From NCBI GenBank assembly GCA_963787345.1, contig CAWBCW010000011.1, positions 372,001 to 436,000 on the forward strand: 64,000 bases of DNA. The letters run 5' to 3'. Below are positions 43,971 to 52,531 of this stretch, in pieces. Source of the DNA: Bacillus_BD sp963787345. Its GTDB lineage: Bacteria > Bacillota > Bacilli > Bacillales > Cytobacillaceae. Position 1 is the stretch's first letter; every line of letters begins with the position of its first letter. The notes beneath the pieces were generated by a model. The model was not told where the DNA came from. It saw nothing but the letters and a program-made list of their open reading frames with translations, and ran no database searches. Both the position numbers and the translations under genes were made by a program.

Positions 43971-45467
43971 ATCCGGTAGGGTAATAGGTAACTTAATGGT
44001 GACAGTTGTACCTTCATTTAGTTTGCTTTTAATTTCAATTGTTCCATCGATGGATTCAATAATTCTTTTACATATGAGAAGTCCTAAGCCCGTTCCAGTT
44101 TCTTTAGAAGTATAAAATGGATTGAAGATTTTTTTCATCTGCTTTGGCGAAATCCCTTGTCCTGTATCCGTTACAGATAAACAGACCTCATTTGAACTTT
44201 TTTGAAGATGAATAGTAATCCGTCCATTATTGGTCATAGACTCTAGTGCATTTTTCGAAATATTTAGCAATACTTGCTTGATTTGATCTTTAGGAGCTTC
44301 TATATATAAAGGTTCTTCCGGAATAAGGATATTTAGTTGATGTTTATCTTTACCGGCTTCATATTCGATTAAAGGAACCAACTCTGTAATAATGTTCCTC
44401 ATATCGATACTATCGTTTTTTATACAAGAGGGCTTCCCAAGGATTAAAAACTCATTTACAATTTCATTAATTCGATTTAATTCATTATCGATGATCGAAA
44501 AATAGATTTGATCTTTTTCATTTTTATGTGTTTCACTCAACAGTTGATTAAGACCTTTTATTCCTGTTAATGGATTTCGAATTTCATGAGCAAGACTAGC
44601 TGCAAAAGTACCTAGTAATTCTAATTTTTGTAAATCATTTTGTTTCTTTTCTTTTTGAACTTTCCGCCGTTGAACAAAATGATTGGCAAGAAAATAGATT
44701 AATTGAAGAAGGGTGGCTAGAACAATTCCAAATCTGATAATCCTTTTAAGTAAACCTTCATGATTAATAGGGGGAATGGACACATGGACTTCCCATGGAA
44801 TTCTGTCTATAGGCAAGGAATAGTACTCCACAATCTCCTTTTTATTTCCTGGGGGATTAACTTCTATAACCGTTTCACTTTTTGAGTTTGTAATTAGAAA
44901 GTGGTCATTTGGAAATGTTGTGATTAATACGTTTTTGATATAATCCAATTTTAAATAGGCGACAATCACATACAGAGTTTGTTGATTGTTATCTAGGACA
45001 GCTTGAGCGATCCCTACTACGTTTTGACTGTTTGTAAACACCTCGGAATGATCAGAAATAATAATATCTTTTGTCCGAAGAACTTCTTGAATATAGGATT
45101 GGTTACCCAAATTTGAATGAAATAGAAGAGATGTGTCGCTATTCATGACATTTCCATTCTTATCCAATAAAAACATCCCTGCATAGCGGGGATCAAAACG
45201 AGTTCCTTTTTGCAAGAGGGCGTCGATTTTTTCTGGTGAATCTTGAACGGAATGAATGGTTAGTGACAGCATATCTAAAATGGTTACTGTTTGCTGGATA
45301 AACTTGTTCCAATTCTCTTCGTGTATATGCGCAACTCGCTTTGCTTCATCGTGCCTTTCCAGTGAGTGACGATGATAGGCTTCAATTGAAAAGTATCCGG
45401 TAAATAGAACAAGCGGAAAAACAACGATTAAGATATATAAAATAATTTTATTCGTAAAATATTTCAT
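43959..45467 (-). CDS. kinD: Sporulation sensor kinase KinD
   Basis: 502 residues. Two membrane helices (residues 7-27 and ~250-268) bracket an extracellular double-Cache/PDC sensor; then HisKA with the phosphorylated His in SLAHEIRNPLTGIKG and HATPase_c with N box (NISKNALESM), G1 (DTGQGI) and G2 (GTGLGL). B. subtilis KinD (506 residues) has this layout and lies beside mhqR, as here. It phosphorylates Spo0F and links external small molecules to matrix production and sporulation. Confidence 0.85.
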   Translation of the reverse strand: MKYFTNKIILYILIVVFPLVLFTGYFSIEAYHRHSLERHDEAKRVAHIHEENWNKFIQQTVTILDMLSLTIHSVQDSPEKIDALLQKGTRFDPRYAGMFLLDKNGNVMNSDTSLLFHSNLGNQSYIQEVLRTKDIIISDHSEVFTNSQNVVGIAQAVLDNNQQTLYVIVAYLKLDYIKNVLITTFPNDHFLITNSKSETVIEVNPPGNKKEIVEYYSLPIDRIPWEVHVSIPPINHEGLLKRIIRFGIVLATLLQLIYFLANHFVQRRKVQKEKKQNDLQKLELLGTFAASLAHEIRNPLTGIKGLNQLLSETHKNEKDQIYFSIIDNELNRINEIVNEFLILGKPSCIKNDSIDMRNIITELVPLIEYEAGKDKHQLNILIPEEPLYIEAPKDQIKQVLLNISKNALESMTNNGRITIHLQKSSNEVCLSVTDTGQGISPKQMKKIFNPFYTSKETGTGLGLLICKRIIESIDGTIEIKSKLNEGTTVTIKLPITLPDKTS

Positions 45468-45575
45468 TTTTTATTTGCTCCAACTATGCTGATGTTTTTA
45501 TTATAGCAGAAATGAAGCGGGGTGTTAGCAAAACTTCTATGAAGGGTAATGTAGCGATATCGGAAAATCATCAAA

Positions 45576-45604
45576 TTGACAGAAAGGAAACGATTTCCTA
45601 TAAT
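45576..45604 (+). promoter_or_regulatory. Consensus sigma-A promoter of mhqR with palindrome in spacer
   Basis: TTGACA (45576-45581), 17-base spacer, TATAAT (45599-45604): both hexamers are exact consensus. The spacer contains the palindrome AGGAAA-CGA-TTTCCT (45585-45599). A repressor bound there would block such a strong promoter. Confidence 0.75.
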
Positions 45605-45691
45605 TAAAAATTGATAGAGGGAATTATAAATTATACTATTATAGATAAATTAAATATTGCTAATAACAATTAAAAGGATTTGGTTAAAATT

Positions 45692-46132
45692 ATGAATTCT
45701 GAACAAAATGAACAATCATTAAAATTATTTATTGTTCTTTCTCGAGCATATCGGGCTGTAAATGAACATGTGAATAAACGAATTCAAAGGTATGGATTAA
45801 ATCCAACTGAATTTGCGGTATTAGAATTACTTTACCATAAAGGTGATCAACCACTTCAGCAAATTGGGGGAAAAATACTTCTTGCAAGTGGGAGTATGAC
45901 TTATGTCATTGATAAATTAGAAAAAAAGGAATACATTAGACGTGTTCCTTGCCCAGATGACAGAAGGGTTACATTTGCTCAAATAACAGAAGGCGGGATG
46001 AAGTTGATGCAGCAAGTTTTCCCTGCCCATCGTAATGAAATTGATCGAATCATGTCCGTTCTTTCAGACGATGAGAAAGAAACAGCAATTGAATTTTTAA
46101 AGAGAATTGGTTTATCAATCAAGCAATATTAA
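45692..46132 (+). CDS. mhqR: MarR-family repressor MhqR
   Basis: 146 residues from the ATG at 45692. Winged helix with LNPTEFAVLELLYHKGDQPLQQIGGKILLASGSMTYVIDKLE and the DDRRV wing. It resembles B. subtilis MhqR (145 residues), which senses methylhydroquinone and diamide-type quinones and represses azoreductases and dioxygenases. The position beside kinD matches. None of its known targets lie in the window. Confidence 0.87.
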   Translation: MNSEQNEQSLKLFIVLSRAYRAVNEHVNKRIQRYGLNPTEFAVLELLYHKGDQPLQQIGGKILLASGSMTYVIDKLEKKEYIRRVPCPDDRRVTFAQITEGGMKLMQQVFPAHRNEIDRIMSVLSDDEKETAIEFLKRIGLSIKQY

Positions 46133-46135
46133 TGC

Positions 46136-46174
46136 AAAAGAACCGCTGACATTTAAAGTGCAGCGGTTCTTTTA
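46136..46174. terminator. Bidirectional terminator mhqR/clpE
   Basis: AAAAGAACCGCTG and CAGCGGTTCTTTT with a 12-base loop. Confidence 0.88.
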
Positions 46175-46187
46175 CATAGGATAAAGA

Positions 46188-48335
46188 CTATTTTGTATTA
46201 ATCACAAATTGGTCCGTTTCCATTTCAGCTAATAAGTTAACAGGTGTTCCATTATCTAGTATATAGTCAGTAATTCGATCTTCAAGTTGTTCTTGAATGA
46301 CTCTTCGAAGTGGCCGAGCACCAAAGTTTTTATTATAGCCTAATTCTACTAGTTTTTCCTTTGCTTCAATAGATACAGTCAATGTGAATTTTTGTTCTTG
46401 CAAACTTTCATTTAACTCATTAAGCATTAAGTCGACAATTTGTAGCAGGTGTGTTTTTTCTAAAGGATTAAATTCAATAATACTGTCAAAGCGGTTTAGA
46501 AATTCCGGTTTAAAATACTGTCCAAGGGATTGTAATAGATTTGATTCTTTCACAGCATTAATTTTATCGAATCCAACTTCAATTTTTCGATCTCCAACAC
46601 CTGCGTTACTTGTCATGATAATAACAGATTCTTTAAAGCTTATGATTCTGCCTTGGCTATCGGTTAATCGGCCATCTTCAAGAATTTGCAGGAACATGTG
46701 TAGAACATCAGGATGAGCTTTTTCGATTTCATCAAGTAAGATAATGCAATATGGATTACGGCGGACTTTTTCTGTTAATTGACCTGCTTCTTCATGTCCA
46801 ACATATCCTGGTGGTGAGCCGATAATTTTTGAAACACTGTGCTTCTCCATGTACTCACTCATATCAAGTCTAATCATGGCATCTTTCGTACCGAATAATT
46901 CTCTTGCTAATGTTTTAGCTAATTCTGTTTTCCCGACGCCTGTAGGTCCGACAAAGAGGAAGGAACCAATTGGTCGGTGTTTCGACTTAAGCCCAGCACG
47001 ACTGCGTCGTATCGCTTTGGCTACCTTTTCCACAGCTTCATCTTGACCGATGACTTTTGAAGCGAGATTCTTTTGTAAATCTTTCATTTGTAGTTGTTCA
47101 TCACGATGCAATTGCCCTACTGGAATGCCCGTTTTCTTTTCAATGATTTCATGAATGAATTCAACGCCTACAACGGGATGTTCAGCGTCTTCTGATGAAA
47201 TCAATGCTTGTTCAAGTTGTTTTTCTTCCTCACGAAGTTTTACTGCTTTTTCATATTCCTCATTTTTTAAGATTGCTTCTTTTTCTTGAGCGATTTCTTT
47301 TAATCGTTTTTCAATTTCATCACTAGACGTATAACTTGAAGAGAGATTCACTTTCGAACCTGCTTCATCTAGTAAATCAATGGCCTTATCCGGTAGGAAT
47401 CGATCTTGTATATAGCGATGAGATAACTTGACGCAAGCCTCTAACGCTTCATCTGTATAAGAAACTTGATGGAAGTTTTCATATTTAGATTGAAGACCTT
47501 TTAAGATTTCTAATGCAGCTTCTACAGATGGTTCTGCTACTTGAACTGGCTGAAAGCGACGTTCAAGCGCTGCGTCTTTCTCGATTTTTCGGTATTCTGT
47601 TAAGGTGGTTGCCCCTACTAATTGAAGTTCACCACGAGCGAGCGCTGGTTTTAGAATGTTTCCTGCATCCATTGACCCCTCAGCAGAACCTGCCCCTACT
47701 AGTAAATGAATTTCATCTACAAATAAGATAATGTTTTTACGGCTTTGTAAATCGCTGATTAATTGTTTCATCCGCTCCTCAAATTGTCCGCGAATCCCTG
47801 TGTTAGCAACTAGTGAAGCAACATCCAATAAATAGACCTGTTTATTTTTTAATTTTGTTGGTACTTTTCCTTCTTCTATCTTTAAAGCGAGACCTTCAGC
47901 GATAGCCGTTTTCCCAACACCTGGTTCCCCAATTAAAACGGGGTTATTTTTATTACGTCGATTTAAAATTTCAATCACTCTTGAAATTTCTTCATCCCGA
48001 CCGATAACCGGGTCAATAAGACCAGCCTTTGCCATACCATTTAAATTTTTTCCAAATTGATCTAAAAATCCGTCGTGATGTGCTTGAGCTTGTTGATTTG
48101 AGGCTTCGGGGTTCATTCCTTGCTGATGATTCAATTGTTTTAATAAATCATCCATTGGAGACGAATGCATTTCACCAAATCCACCAAGATTCATGCTAGG
48201 TCCCAAATGGTTTGTTAAGTTTTGTTTTTGCGATTGGTAGCAAGTTTGGCAAAGATGCAATTGTGTTTCCTGCCCATTCAATACCAATCTAAAGTTTATA
48301 TGAGCCTTTCTTTGTTGACAATTTTGACAAAGCAT
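46188..48335 (-). CDS. clpE: ATP-dependent Clp protease ATP-binding subunit ClpE
   Basis: 715 residues from the second ATG (48335), seven bases after AAAGGGG. The N-terminal zinc finger LCQNC...LCQTC is the ClpE hallmark. AAA+ domain 1 has GEPGVGKTAIAEG (Walker A), then a UVR-like coiled coil (KAVKLREEEKQLE). AAA+ domain 2 has GPTGVGKTELAKT. Unfolds heat-damaged proteins for ClpP and destabilises the CtsR repressor in B. subtilis. In B. subtilis motAB lies near; here it does not. Confidence 0.95.
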   Translation of the reverse strand: MLCQNCQQRKAHINFRLVLNGQETQLHLCQTCYQSQKQNLTNHLGPSMNLGGFGEMHSSPMDDLLKQLNHQQGMNPEASNQQAQAHHDGFLDQFGKNLNGMAKAGLIDPVIGRDEEISRVIEILNRRNKNNPVLIGEPGVGKTAIAEGLALKIEEGKVPTKLKNKQVYLLDVASLVANTGIRGQFEERMKQLISDLQSRKNIILFVDEIHLLVGAGSAEGSMDAGNILKPALARGELQLVGATTLTEYRKIEKDAALERRFQPVQVAEPSVEAALEILKGLQSKYENFHQVSYTDEALEACVKLSHRYIQDRFLPDKAIDLLDEAGSKVNLSSSYTSSDEIEKRLKEIAQEKEAILKNEEYEKAVKLREEEKQLEQALISSEDAEHPVVGVEFIHEIIEKKTGIPVGQLHRDEQLQMKDLQKNLASKVIGQDEAVEKVAKAIRRSRAGLKSKHRPIGSFLFVGPTGVGKTELAKTLARELFGTKDAMIRLDMSEYMEKHSVSKIIGSPPGYVGHEEAGQLTEKVRRNPYCIILLDEIEKAHPDVLHMFLQILEDGRLTDSQGRIISFKESVIIMTSNAGVGDRKIEVGFDKINAVKESNLLQSLGQYFKPEFLNRFDSIIEFNPLEKTHLLQIVDLMLNELNESLQEQKFTLTVSIEAKEKLVELGYNKNFGARPLRRVIQEQLEDRITDYILDNGTPVNLLAEMETDQFVINTK

Positions 48336-48365
48336 AAACATTCCCCTTTCATCCTTATCTTTGAC

Positions 48366-48423
48366 TTTGACTATATTTGATCTTTTGTGCTTTGATTATA
48401 CTCTGACCAATTTTGACTTTCAA
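48366..48423 (-). promoter_or_regulatory. clpE promoter with two CtsR boxes
   Basis: On the minus strand TTGAAA (48423-48418), 17 bases, TATAAT (48400-48395) is a sigma-A promoter. Its spacer holds AGTCAAAATTGGTCAGA (48418-48402), and GATCAAATATAGTCAAA lies just downstream (48382-48366). Both fit the CtsR heptad repeat RGTCAAA-NAN-RGTCAAA with two mismatches in the first and one in the second. Predicts heat-shock induction. Confidence 0.85.
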
Positions 48424-48558
48424 GTATTTTGTTTAGGAAATTTGTGGAATGATGGTGATGTTTGGCTAGTTATGTTCTTTATTCGAGATATTTAAAGGAT
48501 GAAAGCTCGTCTTTGTTTGTCCTGACTTTCATATAGTGAAAGCAGGAGGGGAAAGCAG

Positions 48559-49599
48559 TTGAAGACAAATTGGAGTTCTGCTTTTCAAATAGCTGCGGTT
48601 TATGTAGGAACAGTTGTTGGAGCAGGGTTTGCAACGGGTAGAGAGATTGTTGAGTTTTTTTCGCGATATGGATTTATCGGGTTAGTTGGGATGTTAATGG
48701 CTGGTTATATCTTTATTTTTCTAGGGACAAAACTGATGGTGATATCTGCTGAAATTCAAGCAAAATCTTATGAAGAATTTAATGAGTACTTATTCGGAAA
48801 ATCAATTGGAAAAGTCATAAATATAGTAACACTTTTTATGCTTATCGGTGTCAGTGGTGTGATGCTTGCAGGTGCTGGAGCTATCTTCCAAGAACAATTG
48901 GGTCTGTCAAGGACGGTCGGAATTATGGTTACAATCGGTCTTTCATTTTTAGTAATGATCGTCGGTACGAAGGCCTTATTAGCGGTAAATACGTTTGTTG
49001 TTCCATTAATGATCAGTTTTAGTTTAATTTTATTTTTTCTTTCTATGCAACAACCAAACTTTTTGGAACAAATCCTTTATATTCCCTATGTGAAGGATGG
49101 GTGGTCAGCGGTTGTATCGCCTTTTTCCTATACCGCCTTTAACTTATCTTTAGCACAAGCAGTTCTCGTTCCAGTTGCTTCTGAAATTAATGATATCAAA
49201 ACGATAAGAAGGGGAGGAATGTTAGGAGGAGCAGCTTTAACTCTCATTCTTCTCGCCAGTCATATGACTTTAGTTATGTTGCCTAACTTTTCAGCTTTTG
49301 AAATTCCAATGGCCATTATTATGAAGAATTTAGCCCCAGGGCTATTTGCGATTTATGTGTTGGTTATATATGGAGAAATCTTTACCTCTGTTATTGGAAA
49401 TGTATACGGTCTTGAAAAGCAAATTCGACAATATATCGACATTCCAAAAATGTTCATAGTATCCGGTATATTTACCATTTGTTATTTATTAAGCTTCTAT
49501 GATTATAGCCGGCTTCTTTCATATTTATATCCGTTATTTGGGTATATTAGTTTGCTGTTTATTGTTTTATTATGGATGAAATCGGAAAATAAAAAATGA
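48559..49599 (+). CDS. ykvI: YkvI-family membrane protein
   Basis: 346 residues, about ten membrane helices, starting at a TTG after AGGAGGGGAAAGCAG. The first helix VYVGTVVGAGFATGREIVEFFSRYG is the conserved YkvI/amino-acid-permease-like region. Substrate unknown. The position next to clpE matches B. subtilis. Confidence 0.9.
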   Translation: MKTNWSSAFQIAAVYVGTVVGAGFATGREIVEFFSRYGFIGLVGMLMAGYIFIFLGTKLMVISAEIQAKSYEEFNEYLFGKSIGKVINIVTLFMLIGVSGVMLAGAGAIFQEQLGLSRTVGIMVTIGLSFLVMIVGTKALLAVNTFVVPLMISFSLILFFLSMQQPNFLEQILYIPYVKDGWSAVVSPFSYTAFNLSLAQAVLVPVASEINDIKTIRRGGMLGGAALTLILLASHMTLVMLPNFSAFEIPMAIIMKNLAPGLFAIYVLVIYGEIFTSVIGNVYGLEKQIRQYIDIPKMFIVSGIFTICYLLSFYDYSRLLSYLYPLFGYISLLFIVLLWMKSENKK

Positions 49600-49627
49600 G
49601 GTGTGGATTATCACACCTCATTTTTAT
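49591..49627. terminator. Bidirectional terminator
   Basis: AAAAATGAGGTGTG and CACACCTCATTTTT with a 6-base loop. Confidence 0.9.
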
Positions 49628-49629
49628 GA

Positions 49630-50157
49630 TTAATTAACTTTTATATGCTTAGCCATTTGGAGAAAAGCATCTAAGTGATTTTCTTGATTTTTCGTAAAGA
49701 TTAATAACTTTATGATATGATCATGATCTTTTATCAAAAGGGCAGTAACGACCTCTTTATCATTTTTAGTTTGCATCATCGTTGTATCTTTCGAAAAGCC
49801 TGCTGGGGGACTTAATGTTTCAACATCTGTATTTAGCGAAGCTTCTAATTGAACTAGGGTATTCTCTTTTAGAGACTCTATACTTGAGTCGCTAGGTAAG
49901 ATTTGAATTCGCATCGAATGTTGATCGTTTTCTTTAAAATAAAGCGAATCATTATTCGGTTCTTCACCCGTTAACTCATAGCTAGGGAGAATATAAAGAC
50001 CGAAAGCTTGATTGTCACTCTTTTTCCAGTTTGCGGTTTCTTCTACAGTCTTACCATTAATGGAATAACTGATTTGCAACTCTGAAGCAGGAGTGGTTTC
50101 CCCATTATCATTCTCACTCTTTTTATCATTTTCATCAACTTTATCGGATTGGCTCAT
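49630..50157 (-). pseudogene. C-terminal part of a split lipoprotein
   Basis: 175 codons without a signal peptide. They begin with an acidic linker (SDKVDENDKKSENDNGE) that continues the composition of the lipoprotein frame just upstream, followed by a ~130-residue folded domain (LQISYSINGKTVEETANW...). The upstream frame stops 17 bases inside this one. A single shift near 50141-50160 would join them into one protein of ~245 residues. Alternatively the two are separately translated; no good ribosome binding site precedes the ATG at 50157. Confidence 0.6.
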
Positions 50158-50365
50158 TGGCTTCGGTATCTTGATCCGTATTTTCCTCTATTTTATTGTT
50201 TTCTTCGTTTGTTTTTCCTTCAATTTGATCAGCTTCTTCATTTAGTTGCTCTTCTGTTTCCTTTGTGGAACCATTTGCTGAATTTGTTTCACTGCTTGTC
50301 CCACAAGCAACGAGCACTATCGATAAGATGAATAGTACAGTAAAGTATTTCAAAAATTTAACCAT
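50141..50365 (-). pseudogene. N-terminal part of a split lipoprotein
   Basis: 74 codons: lipoprotein signal MVKFLKYFTVLFILSIVLVAC-G (Cys at 21), then an acidic Asn/Glu/Gln-rich linker that ends ANEPIR before the stop. The ATG at 50365 follows GGAGGATTTTG. A lipid-anchored linker with no domain of its own makes little sense, which supports a frameshifted longer gene. The overlapping downstream frame supplies the missing domain. Confidence 0.6.
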
Positions 50366-50407
50366 CAAAATCCTCCTCTAAATTATAATGTATGAGCGTT
50401 CATTCGA

Positions 50408-51019
50408 TTACCTTAATGGAAATAGAATGAATAGACAAAAGTCAAAGACAATGTGAGAGATCACATTTAGTCGAATGCTTTTTTTCCATGAATAAAGGAA
50501 TCCCCAGAAGATCCCGCCAATTAGTGCAGCTGCAATATGAATGGTATAACCTGAATAGATTTGAACCGATGCATATAATAGAGTTGAGAGAATAATCGCG
50601 AAACGGACATTTAATTTCCTTTCTAATCGCTTTTGAATAAATCCTCTCCAAAATATTTCTTCGCCGGGAACAATAATAAGTAATAGTGTAAGATAATGCC
50701 AAAAACTTTTTGGTGAAAAGTGTTTGTATAATCCAGTGATTTCTTTCTTAAATGGCATATTAAAAAATTCAATTAAAAAATTTCCTAACCAGAAAATAAT
50801 AAAAAGAATAATTCCCGAAAGAATACCATATAGCGTATTTTTAATAAAAGATGTACGCACATCTGCTTTTTCATTGAAAATGGAATAACTTATTAAAATC
50901 AACATAGCGCCGGTAAACATATACCAAAATATCGCTTTATCCTCAAATGTTAAGTACATCAATATATGGGCAATGATGATGCCTATTAACACTCGATAAT
51001 CAATCTTTATTTTATTCAC
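50408..51019 (-). CDS. CPBP-family intramembrane metalloprotease
   Basis: 203 residues from the GTG at 51019, seven bases after AAGGAG (an upstream ATG at 51037 has a poorer site). Six or more membrane helices. The catalytic EEIFWRGFIQ motif is near residue 120, and a His in NVISHIVFDF near the end; this is the ABI/CPBP fold. Type II CAAX prenyl endopeptidase-like; in bacteria often linked to bacteriocin immunity or signalling. Substrate unknown. Confidence 0.85.
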   Translation of the reverse strand: MNKIKIDYRVLIGIIIAHILMYLTFEDKAIFWYMFTGAMLILISYSIFNEKADVRTSFIKNTLYGILSGIILFIIFWLGNFLIEFFNMPFKKEITGLYKHFSPKSFWHYLTLLLIIVPGEEIFWRGFIQKRLERKLNVRFAIILSTLLYASVQIYSGYTIHIAAALIGGIFWGFLYSWKKSIRLNVISHIVFDFCLFILFPLR

Positions 51020-51227
51020 ATTTAAACTCCTTTCCATTACCCCTTTATTTTACCAAAAAACGAAGAATCTTGGTAGAAATGGAGAGGAACATAAAAGTCA
51101 AAACGCAGCACCTTCATTTTAACCAAAAACTATTCCTTTATGTAGCTTTTGATGGAAAATAATATTGAAAAGAGTGGAGAATGCTAATAGGGAGCCGGTG
51201 ATTAAAGAAAGAGAAGGAGGAATGGAA

Positions 51228-51341
51228 ATGTCGAAATCAAAACGACAGCAAGAAAGAGAGTGGACGGTACGCAAGCAGAATCAAAATCCTCATGGAAAAG
51301 TAAAGTCGCTTAAAGAATTATCGGATGAAACGAAGCCATAA
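51228..51341 (+). CDS. DUF6254-like tiny protein
   Basis: 37 residues, very basic and hydrophilic: KRQQEREWTVRKQNQNPHGK then VKSLKELSDE. I recall this REW-x-x-RKQ...PHGKxKSxKEL pattern as DUF6254 in Bacillus. The ATG follows GAAGGAGG. Ends at a terminator. Unknown function. Confidence 0.65.
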   Translation: MSKSKRQQEREWTVRKQNQNPHGKVKSLKELSDETKP

Positions 51342-51352
51342 CATACTATGCG

Positions 51353-51377
51353 AGGGCTGCATTTGCAGCCCTTTTTT
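51353..51377 (+). terminator. Terminator
   Basis: AGGGCTGCA and TGCAGCCCT with a 2-base loop, then TTTTTT. Confidence 0.9.
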
Positions 51378-51394
51378 ACCTTTTATCTTAGTAT

Positions 51395-51580
51395 TTATAT
51401 AACATCTTTAATGATTTTGTAATTTTTATGATTAACAACGGTCCTTTCTTCTAAATCCAATTTCAGGAAATCCTCCATATAGGTAAGGTCAACGATTACA
51501 GAATTTTCATTGACTTTTTCAACAATTCCTTTTAATCCATCTCGAAATTCAATGACATTGCCTATTTCAGCGATTTTCAT
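51395..51580 (-). CDS. ykvS: YkvS / DUF2187 family protein
   Basis: 61 residues, SH3-like barrel: VIEFRDGLKGIVEKVNENSVIVDLTYM then VVNHKNYKI. Closely matches B. subtilis YkvS (61 residues). The ATG follows AAAGGAGAGATGACATA. Function unknown. Confidence 0.9.
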   Translation of the reverse strand: MKIAEIGNVIEFRDGLKGIVEKVNENSVIVDLTYMEDFLKLDLEERTVVNHKNYKIIKDVI

Positions 51581-51725
51581 TATGTCATCTCTCCTTTGTG
51601 TAAATAGTTATAATATTTTTTATATTAATAATATATTGCACTATATTCCCTTTTTCGTAAAGGGTTTTTTGTAAACTTTGACTACAACTTTTACTTTTAT
51701 TACTATTAAAATAGGAGCTGATGAT

Positions 51726-51920
51726 ATGACAGAGGAATTGGCAATTGAGATTCTTGAGAAGTTAAAAAGCGGTGAGCTTGAAGAGTATTTAGTTTCTAAG
51801 GACGAGTTTTTTTCTTTCCGACAAGTGCTTGTCAAAAGAGAAGATTTCAAGCATTATCGCGGGATTGCTAAAAGAGGTGGAGATGTCTTATACCAATATT
51901 TGCAGGAACCAAGAAGTTAA
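51726..51920 (+). CDS. Small conserved-looking protein, unknown
   Basis: 64 residues, soluble. ELAIEILEKLKSGELEEYLVSKDEFFSFRQVLVKREDFKHYRG... The ATG at 51726 lies eight bases after AGGAG. Helical start and charged centre. I do not recognise it. Divergent from ykvS and ended by a terminator. Confidence 0.6.
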   Translation: MTEELAIEILEKLKSGELEEYLVSKDEFFSFRQVLVKREDFKHYRGIAKRGGDVLYQYLQEPRS

Positions 51921-51948
51921 AAGGGGATCGAGATGGATCTCCTTTTTT
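51918..51948 (+). terminator. Terminator
   Basis: AAGGGGATC and GATCTCCTT with a short loop, followed by TTTTTATTTTTT. Confidence 0.75.
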
Positions 51949-52016
51949 ATTTTTTCATGTTACCTTCGTTTAATAGGGTTCTTCATTGACTAAAGTGTTA
52001 ATGAGGAGTGATAAAC

Positions 52017-52475
52017 ATGAAGTTGAAAAAAATATTGTTTCTGTATGTAGTTGCTTTGTCGTTAATACTTGTGGCTTGCAGTCCTAACGAACCATCGATT
52101 ATTAATCGATATGCAGAAGCACATTTAACGAATAAAAATGAACTCCAATTCCGTTTCAAAGTAAATGATAAAATTTTTACAGATGAAAAGATGTATAAAG
52201 TAAAAGTCTTGATCCATGATGAGGAATTGGCGGCAGCGCTTGGCAATGATGAGATTATATATGGTTCTAACATCGTACCAAATGGAAAAACATTAGACGT
52301 TGCAGTTGGGGAAGATTCTTTTATTTTTATGGATCCGATTCCGTTGTTAATGGATCTACATGTTTTTGAAATTGAAAAAATGATTAAGGATGAAAGGGCG
52401 ATATCAGTTGTTATTATGAGTAATAATGAAGTGATTGCAAAAGCATATTTAACAAATTTTACCTCTCAAATCTAA
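52017..52475 (+). CDS. Lipoprotein, unknown
   Basis: 152 residues from the ATG at 52017 after GAGGAGTGATAAAC. Lipoprotein signal MKLKKILFLYVVALSLILVAC-S, then a ~125-residue domain with a beta-rich start (AEAHLTNKNELQFRFKVNDKIF). Not recognised. Membrane-anchored on the outer face. Stands alone between ykvS and ykwC. Confidence 0.7.
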   Translation: MKLKKILFLYVVALSLILVACSPNEPSIINRYAEAHLTNKNELQFRFKVNDKIFTDEKMYKVKVLIHDEELAAALGNDEIIYGSNIVPNGKTLDVAVGEDSFIFMDPIPLLMDLHVFEIEKMIKDERAISVVIMSNNEVIAKAYLTNFTSQI

Positions 52476-52531
52476 AAAAATCTTTCAGAATGATATAATG
52501 GAATAGATTGATAACGAGGGGAGAGAGCAAA

